Source: Chitinophagaceae bacterium (lineage in GTDB: Bacteria > Bacteroidota > Bacteroidia > Chitinophagales > Chitinophagaceae). Taken from it: 10,180 nt of DNA. The position numbers and the translations under genes are program-made. Positions 6,985-10,180 of the stretch are shown one piece after another (position 1 is the stretch's first letter; the number at the start of each line of letters is the position of its first letter). The stretch lies in assembly GCA_025455245.1 (NCBI GenBank), contig JALOMX010000123.1, positions 1 through 10,180 of the forward strand, given 5' to 3'. The notes beneath the pieces were generated by a model. The model was given only the letters and a program-made list of their open reading frames with translations. It was not told the origin of the DNA and ran no database searches.

Positions 6985-8286
6985 TTAGTCGTACTGTCGT
7001 TTGATAAACCAGATATCGGATAAGGCAAGACCAAGGTTTACCTTGAAGTAGCGTTCAACATAGGGGGAAATACCACTGCCGCGTCTACCGTATTCGAAGG
7101 ATAAATTGATGGTATTAAATTGAGTGCTGTAGTTATTGAACCTGCGAATGGGAAAGCCGCCGCCAAAGGTTATTCCCCAGACAGGCAGTTGTTCATTGTT
7201 TATTACGACGTAATCTTTACCTGTAAAAAAACCCGCCCGATACACAACCTGTTTCCAATATGAACGATTGTTGGTGACATCCGGTATCCAGTAACCTCCT
7301 AATCGCAGCATGCTTACATCTCCCAATCCCAAATCCTCACCAAAATCGGTAAGATCCGACCATTTTGAAGTTTCATATTCCGCGCCAAACATGAACTTGT
7401 TGGTCTTTTCGAAAGAAATACCTGCCGAATAACCTGCCGGAAGCGTATATACGCCCTTGGTTTCTTTGCGTTCAACCACATCTATGCTGTCAGGTTGTCC
7501 AAAGGCATCAAAAAAAATGGTTTGGGCAACTAGTTCCCTATTGCCGTTGGCATCACCTCCAAGGTATCCGTTTGCACCAATCCGGATATTGCTCGTTTTG
7601 TTGACAGGTATTTCATATTGAAATCCTCCATCCATTGAGAACATAGTGATAGAGGTTCGCTGATTAATACTTCCGGTATAATAATAATCGACATTATTGG
7701 GGAATGAGCGGTAGGTAGAAATTTCTTTTTGGCCGAAAACATAACCCGCATTCACTCCAACCGATAAATTTCCAATTCGGTAGCCCATGCCCAAAAAACC
7801 CCGGTACAAGCCGCCATTTCCACGGTATTCATCTACAGCGGAGTCAATCCCATTGATCACTGTGGGTGAAATAATATCATACCTGACCCTGCTGTATGGG
7901 CGGATGCCAAAGGCCATACCCCATTTGGTATAACCTTTTTTATCTTTTGCCAACGGAACACCCAATGCCAGATAGTTGAAAATTAAATTGGAAGATTCAA
8001 ACCTGTTGGCTTTTTCCTGATCGGTAAGTGTCCGGAATTCAGCTTCGATACCTACATCAAGGGTTACAAAATTCAGTCCTGCATAGGAAGCCGGATTAAT
8101 GAAATTGATGGATTGAATTTCCTTATAGGTAGTTGCAAGTCCTCCCATACCTTTGGAAGAAACGTTTCGGCTGTAGTATAAATCTCCGATTCCAAACCGG
8201 CTGTATGGAGAATTAACCTGCGAATACCCGGCAAGGCTACTAAAACCTATTCCCAACACCAATAGAATGCCGGCCGGTTTAAACAT
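6985..8286 (-). CDS. Outer-membrane beta-barrel protein, FadL-like N-terminus, function unknown
   Basis: With the ATG at 8286 the protein has 433 residues and a clean signal peptide at 1-22 (MFKPAG, hydrophobic run, SLAGYS). The mature protein starts QVNSPYSRFGIGDLYYSRN, a block I recall from conserved Bacteroidota outer-membrane proteins. It is followed by GMGG at 46-49 and FINPASYAGL around 62-71, which resembles the NPA motif of FadL/TodX-type channels. The rest alternates aromatic strands and polar turns, and the C-terminus (SDIWFIKRQYD) fits a final barrel strand. It may be a hydrophobic-compound channel or a structural porin; no substrate can be assigned. Start choice: the frame extends to an ATG at 8337, but that would overlap coaX by 59 bp and bury the signal peptide; 8286 overlaps the coaX stop by only 8 bp (ATGTTTAA). 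An ATG at 8304 is the other plausible start. LptC follows 21 bp later. Confidence 0.8.
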   Translation of the reverse strand: MFKPAGILLVLGIGFSSLAGYSQVNSPYSRFGIGDLYYSRNVSSKGMGGLATTYKEIQSINFINPASYAGLNFVTLDVGIEAEFRTLTDQEKANRFESSNLIFNYLALGVPLAKDKKGYTKWGMAFGIRPYSRVRYDIISPTVINGIDSAVDEYRGNGGLYRGFLGMGYRIGNLSVGVNAGYVFGQKEISTYRSFPNNVDYYYTGSINQRTSITMFSMDGGFQYEIPVNKTSNIRIGANGYLGGDANGNRELVAQTIFFDAFGQPDSIDVVERKETKGVYTLPAGYSAGISFEKTNKFMFGAEYETSKWSDLTDFGEDLGLGDVSMLRLGGYWIPDVTNNRSYWKQVVYRAGFFTGKDYVVINNEQLPVWGITFGGGFPIRRFNNYSTQFNTINLSFEYGRRGSGISPYVERYFKVNLGLALSDIWFIKRQYD

Positions 8287-9013
8287 TGAGATCACAGATC
8301 GCATAGAGTCCTTTAAATAATAAATCAGGGTCGGCAAATATCATTGATTTAAGGTGTGGAGCCAAATGAACGGTATCACCCCCGGTTAAAAGCACGTTAA
8401 ATGCCCTGTATTTCCGGGAATATTCGGCAATAAAACCCTCTATTTCATAAGCCAAGCCTAATACAACGCCACTTTGAATATTGGTTTTGGTATCGAATCC
8501 AACAAGGGGTACATTCCAATCGGGATCAACAATCGGCAGTTTGGCGGTATAAGAATTTAAGGCTTTCATGCGCATATGCATCCCCGGACTGATACCGCCG
8601 CCAAGGAACTCGTTTTTTACGTTGATGAAATTGTAGGTTACGGCCGTTCCAAGACCAATTACAAGGTTATTTTGGCGGGGATACAGCAGGACTGCCGCCG
8701 CACACAGGGCAAGACGGTCTGCACCTATGGTTTCCGGCTTTCCCACCGGTGTGGTAAAGGGCAGTTTACTTGAAGCCGCCTCTAAAAGATGGAATTGCGT
8801 ATGTTGCTTCAGAAGAGTTTCTATTGATGCCGGATGGTTGATCACGGAGGAAAGGATACTCCGGTGGGGCTTCCATTCTTCTATTAAAGAAGTTAGGGAT
8901 TGCTCAAGGTCATCGGAAAAAAAGGCGATTTCTTTTTGTGAATGTCCTTCAAAAAGAGCCGCTTTCTGACGGGTATTGCCAAAATCGATACAAATTGTCC
9001 TTGTAGTTTGCAT
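8279..9013 (-). CDS. coaX: Type III pantothenate kinase CoaX
   Basis: A 244-residue acetate/sugar-kinase-fold protein that catalyses the first step of coenzyme A synthesis, ATP-dependent phosphorylation of pantothenate. Family motifs are present: D10-F-G-N-T14 (phosphate-binding loop), TPVGKPETIGADRLA around 88-102 with D99 of GADR as the expected catalytic base, GLGTAVTYNF around 120-129, GGGISPGM at 138-145 and LTGGD at 209-213. The Asp usual in the GTAxTxD strand is Asn here (N128). Length fits the family (about 240-260). The frame opens at a TTG at 9028, but ATG 9013 is preferred: it starts five residues later, and a promoter-like TAGGTTTG would place transcription initiation at about the TTG itself. 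It is the first gene of the minus-strand operon and its stop overlaps the start of the outer-membrane protein gene by 8 bp. The cytosolic enzyme is unrelated in function to its envelope neighbours. Confidence 0.9.
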   Translation of the reverse strand: MQTTRTICIDFGNTRQKAALFEGHSQKEIAFFSDDLEQSLTSLIEEWKPHRSILSSVINHPASIETLLKQHTQFHLLEAASSKLPFTTPVGKPETIGADRLALCAAAVLLYPRQNNLVIGLGTAVTYNFINVKNEFLGGGISPGMHMRMKALNSYTAKLPIVDPDWNVPLVGFDTKTNIQSGVVLGLAYEIEGFIAEYSRKYRAFNVLLTGGDTVHLAPHLKSMIFADPDLLFKGLYAICDLNV

Positions 9014-9035
9014 AATGATCTTTTCCAAGAAAGGC

Positions 9036-9043
9036 CAAACCTA
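9036..9043 (-). promoter_or_regulatory. Candidate -7 element for the coaX operon
   Basis: Minus-strand TAGGTTTG matches TAnnTTTG completely. It sits 22 bp upstream of the coaX ATG at 9013, so a start site near 9029 would give a leader of about 16 nt, and it lies downstream of the terminator at 9093-9112. There is no TTG at -33. This element would let coaX and the genes after it be transcribed independently of the gene at 9417-9998. Confidence 0.5.
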
Positions 9044-9081
9044 ATTGAATTAGACGGAATGTTTGTAAACCTGAATAAAAG

Positions 9082-9112
9082 GCAAAAAATAAGCCCCTAT
9101 AGAAATAGGGGC
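9082..9112 (-). terminator. Rho-independent terminator, minus strand
   Basis: GCCCCTAT (9093-9100) and ATAGGGGC (9105-9112) form a perfect 8-bp stem, five of whose pairs are G-C, around a 4-nt loop. On the minus strand the stem is followed by TTATTTTTTG, a U-rich release tract; on the plus strand the following bases (CGAAACC) are not U-rich, so the orientation is clear. It ends transcripts arriving from the right, that is from the gene at 9417-9998 or from a small RNA at about 9260, just ahead of the coaX promoter. Confidence 0.72.
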
Positions 9113-9260
9113 CGAAACCAAAACTAACTGCTTATGAGAAAAACTTTATTTTATTTATAAGACTCATACATAAGACGCTGAAACTGCGTTTTTGTATAAG
9201 TTTTAAGTGTTAAAAGATCTGTAATCTCTAAGACCTTATAAAGTTATGATCTTTTTGATT
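9085..9260 (-). ncRNA. Possible structured small RNA or leader (unassigned)
   Basis: Between a -7-like element (9267-9274) and the terminator, the minus strand can fold into a three-stem layout. An outer stem pairs 9238-9245 with 9142-9149 (8 bp). A hairpin pairs 9232-9237 with 9214-9219 (6 bp with one G-U) and lies directly next to the outer stem. A second hairpin pairs 9193-9200 with 9163-9170 (8 bp with one G-U), topped by ACGC/GCGT (9186-9189 with 9175-9178). The pairs that are G-U on the minus strand would be A-C mismatches on the plus strand, which favours a minus-strand RNA; one outer extension pair favours the opposite. The predicted product would be about 175 nt. I do not recognise a known family, the stems are AT-rich, and chance folding or a 3' UTR is a real alternative. 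Confidence 0.28.
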
Positions 9261-9266
9261 ATGGAA

Positions 9267-9274
9267 CAAAATTA
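9267..9274 (-). promoter_or_regulatory. Candidate -7 element upstream of the foldable segment
   Basis: Minus-strand TAATTTTG fits TAnnTTTG and would start RNA near 9260, 15 nt before the outer stem of the possible small RNA. There is no TTG at -33, and in AT-rich DNA such an 8-mer can occur by chance. Confidence 0.3.
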
Positions 9275-9416
9275 CTGCACAAATTTCTTCCCGTAAAACG
9301 GTTAAACAGGCCTTAACCCACAATTAACATGAAAACGGTATTCTTAAGAAGGAATTGTAAATTCGACAACAAAACCTTAGAGAATTGCTAACAAATCATG
9401 GGGAGTGAAGAATATT

Positions 9417-9998
9417 TTACTTCCCAAAAAACCCCTTGATCAGGTTCCCGATCATATCCTGCCCGCCACCGGACTGCTGCCCGCCGACAAGGTTTTGGAG
9501 AATACCCCCGATACCTCCGCCTCCTTGTTGGTTACCTCCGGTAAACTGCCCGATGAGGCTTCCGATATCTAAACCACCCTGTTGAGCCCCGCCGCCTGTA
9601 AGGTCGCCCAAAAGGCCCTGAATATTGAAGGCACTGTCGGCCTCGGCTGTACTGTTGGTTTTTTTTACCAGCTTGCTGATGATTATGGGAATCATGGTAA
9701 CTGCAAGCCCCTTTATAACATTGCTGTTCAATCCTAATTTTTGCTGTGCATTGGCTACAAACCCATCCTGTATTTCCTGTGCAAGGGGATTTGCCATAAT
9801 TTCTGCGGAACTGTTGCTTTGAAACATCCCTAACAATTCATCCCCACGGCCACTGGCAATGGCTTGCTGAAAAGAGGATAGGATTGTTTCAGAGGCAGCA
9901 GCCATTACGGTTTCATTTTGTTCATTCGGAATCAGTGAATTGTTTACCACCTGTTCCTGGCCAATATCTTTGACCATGGCAAGAAGTTGATCTAACAT
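9417..9998 (-). CDS. Conserved Bacteroidota protein of unknown function with Gly/Gln-rich repeat tail
   Basis: A 193-residue protein without signal peptide or clear membrane span. The N-terminal 120 residues are helical: MLDQLLAMVKDIGQEQVVNNSLIPNEQNE, then ETILSSFQQAIASGRGDELLGMF, NPLAQEIQDGF and a hydrophobic GLAVTMIPIIISKLVKKTN at 97-115. This pattern recalls DUF937-like and related Bacteroidota proteins, but I cannot assign the family firmly. From residue 126 the chain consists of near-repeats of about 18 residues (GLLGDLTGGGAQQGG, GSLIGQFTGGNQQGG, GGILQNLVGGQQSGG, then GNLIKGFFGK), alternating a short amphipathic helix with a flexible Gly/Gln linker. Such a tail may drive self-assembly (inference). 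It is probably transcribed alone from a promoter at 10026-10054 and ended by the terminator at 9093-9112 or earlier. No neighbour suggests a pathway. Confidence 0.78.
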   Translation of the reverse strand: MLDQLLAMVKDIGQEQVVNNSLIPNEQNETVMAAASETILSSFQQAIASGRGDELLGMFQSNSSAEIMANPLAQEIQDGFVANAQQKLGLNSNVIKGLAVTMIPIIISKLVKKTNSTAEADSAFNIQGLLGDLTGGGAQQGGLDIGSLIGQFTGGNQQGGGGIGGILQNLVGGQQSGGGQDMIGNLIKGFFGK

Positions 9999-10025
9999 AG
10001 ATAAATGGAGTTTTTAGAATATTTC

Positions 10026-10054
10026 GAAAAATAATATAGAATTCCCGAAAACAA
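10026..10054 (-). promoter_or_regulatory. Candidate promoter for the Gly/Gln-repeat protein gene
   Basis: On the minus strand a TTG (10054-10052) is followed after 18 bp by TATTTTTC (10033-10026), seven of eight bases of the TAnnTTTG -7 consensus, at the spacing expected for Bacteroidota -33/-7 promoters. A start near 10019 would give a leader of about 21 nt before the ATG at 9998. Confidence 0.42.
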
Positions 10055-10092
10055 AAATCTTGTTCTAATAAACCCCATCCCTTAAACCATGC

Positions 10093-10180
10093 TTAATTCA
10101 TATTAGCCATCTTCTCGGCATTTTCGGCAAGTTGTAATTGCTCTATAAAGTCATCGATTTCACCGTTCATTACCGAATCA
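10093..10180 (-). CDS. prfA: Peptide chain release factor 1, C-terminal end (partial)
   Basis: The last 28 codons of a minus-strand gene enter from the right edge and end in TAA at 10093-10095. The peptide (DSVMNGEIDDFIEQLQLAEN, then AEKMANMN) matches the RF1 C-terminal pattern in which a V-x-x-G-x-(I/L)-D-x-x-I element is followed by L-x-x-A-E/D-x-A-E-x-(L/M). RF1 releases the completed peptide at UAA and UAG stop codons. The catalytic GGQ and codon-recognition PxT motifs lie outside the window, so the call rests on this tail alone; RF1 fits better than RF2. The gene ends 94 bp before the start of the next minus-strand gene, with no strong hairpin in between. Confidence 0.7.
   Translation of the reverse strand, partial: DSVMNGEIDDFIEQLQLAENAEKMANMN

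Larger units (their letters stand above)
9014..9416. other. 403-bp gene-free stretch upstream of coaX
   Basis: No credible protein-coding frame fills this interval, which is clearly richer in A and T than the flanking genes. It holds, on the minus strand, a promoter-like element for coaX (9036-9043), an intrinsic terminator (9093-9112 stem), a foldable segment (9142-9245) and a second -7-like element (9267-9274). The remainder, 9275-9416, contains small inverted repeats only: CCGTAAAACGG at 9291-9301 and the perfect palindrome TTCTTAAGAA at 9341-9350. Either could be an operator, or chance in AT-rich DNA. Confidence 0.6.

Noticed and set aside
8287..8337. Longer N-terminus for the outer-membrane protein from ATG 8337
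   Set aside because: It overlaps coaX by 59 bp and puts 17 residues in front of an otherwise standard signal peptide.
9014..9028. TTG start at 9028 for coaX
   Set aside because: It adds only MEKII before an ATG that fits CoaX N-termini better, and the promoter-like TAGGTTTG would place the transcript start at about the TTG.
9134..9160. An 8-codon plus-strand leader peptide (MRKTLFYL)
   Set aside because: It is too short to support, has no downstream plus-strand gene, and lies inside the AT-rich foldable segment.
1..10180. Mobile element, CRISPR array or defence island
   Set aside because: No transposase, integrase, direct-repeat array or toxin/nuclease gene was seen; gene content is conserved envelope and housekeeping type.

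Overview
The window looks like chromosomal DNA of a member of the Bacteroidota, probably from the Chitinophagales/Sphingobacteriales side. The reasons are the VGIGT-repeat surface protein, a macroglobulin-plus-TonB-plug protein, a lipoprotein-type LptC next to CoaX and a CNNM/CBS protein, start codons without clear Shine-Dalgarno sequences, and upstream elements matching the Bacteroidota -7 consensus TAnnTTTG. No transposase, integrase, CRISPR array, tRNA or rRNA gene was seen. Gene density is high and the content is mostly housekeeping or cell envelope.

Left block (1-2159, minus strand): a secreted VGIGT-repeat protein that runs off the left edge, preceded by an exported protein with macroglobulin-like beta domains and a TonB-receptor plug-like domain but no beta-barrel. 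They are 32 bp apart and probably share a promoter near 2189-2196. Centre left (2302-4184, plus strand): a divergent two-gene unit of an LpxH-like metallophosphoesterase and a GT28/MurG-like glycosyltransferase, which suggests a glycolipid or envelope pathway.

Centre and right (9013 down to 4201, minus strand): five tightly packed genes that look like one operon. In order of transcription they are type III pantothenate kinase (coaX), an outer-membrane beta-barrel protein with a FadL-like NPA motif, the LPS-export lipoprotein LptC, a CNNM/CBS/CorC-type membrane protein whose start overlaps lptC, and a flavin reductase-like protein with a C-terminal extension. The second to fourth genes tie the unit to the outer membrane; the first and last are cofactor-related.

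Right end: a gene-poor stretch of about 400 bp upstream of coaX holds a good minus-strand intrinsic terminator, a promoter-like element on each side of it, and a foldable AT-rich segment that could be a small RNA, a leader, or simply the 3' UTR of the next gene. Beyond it lies a Bacteroidota-type conserved protein of unknown function with a Gly/Gln-rich repeat tail, then the last 28 codons of what appears to be peptide chain release factor 1 (prfA), cut by the window edge.

Most of the window is ordinary. The points most worth a second look are the possible structured RNA at 9085-9260, the CNNM protein that lacks several residues conserved in ion-transporting relatives, and the plug-without-barrel protein that stops just after its plug.
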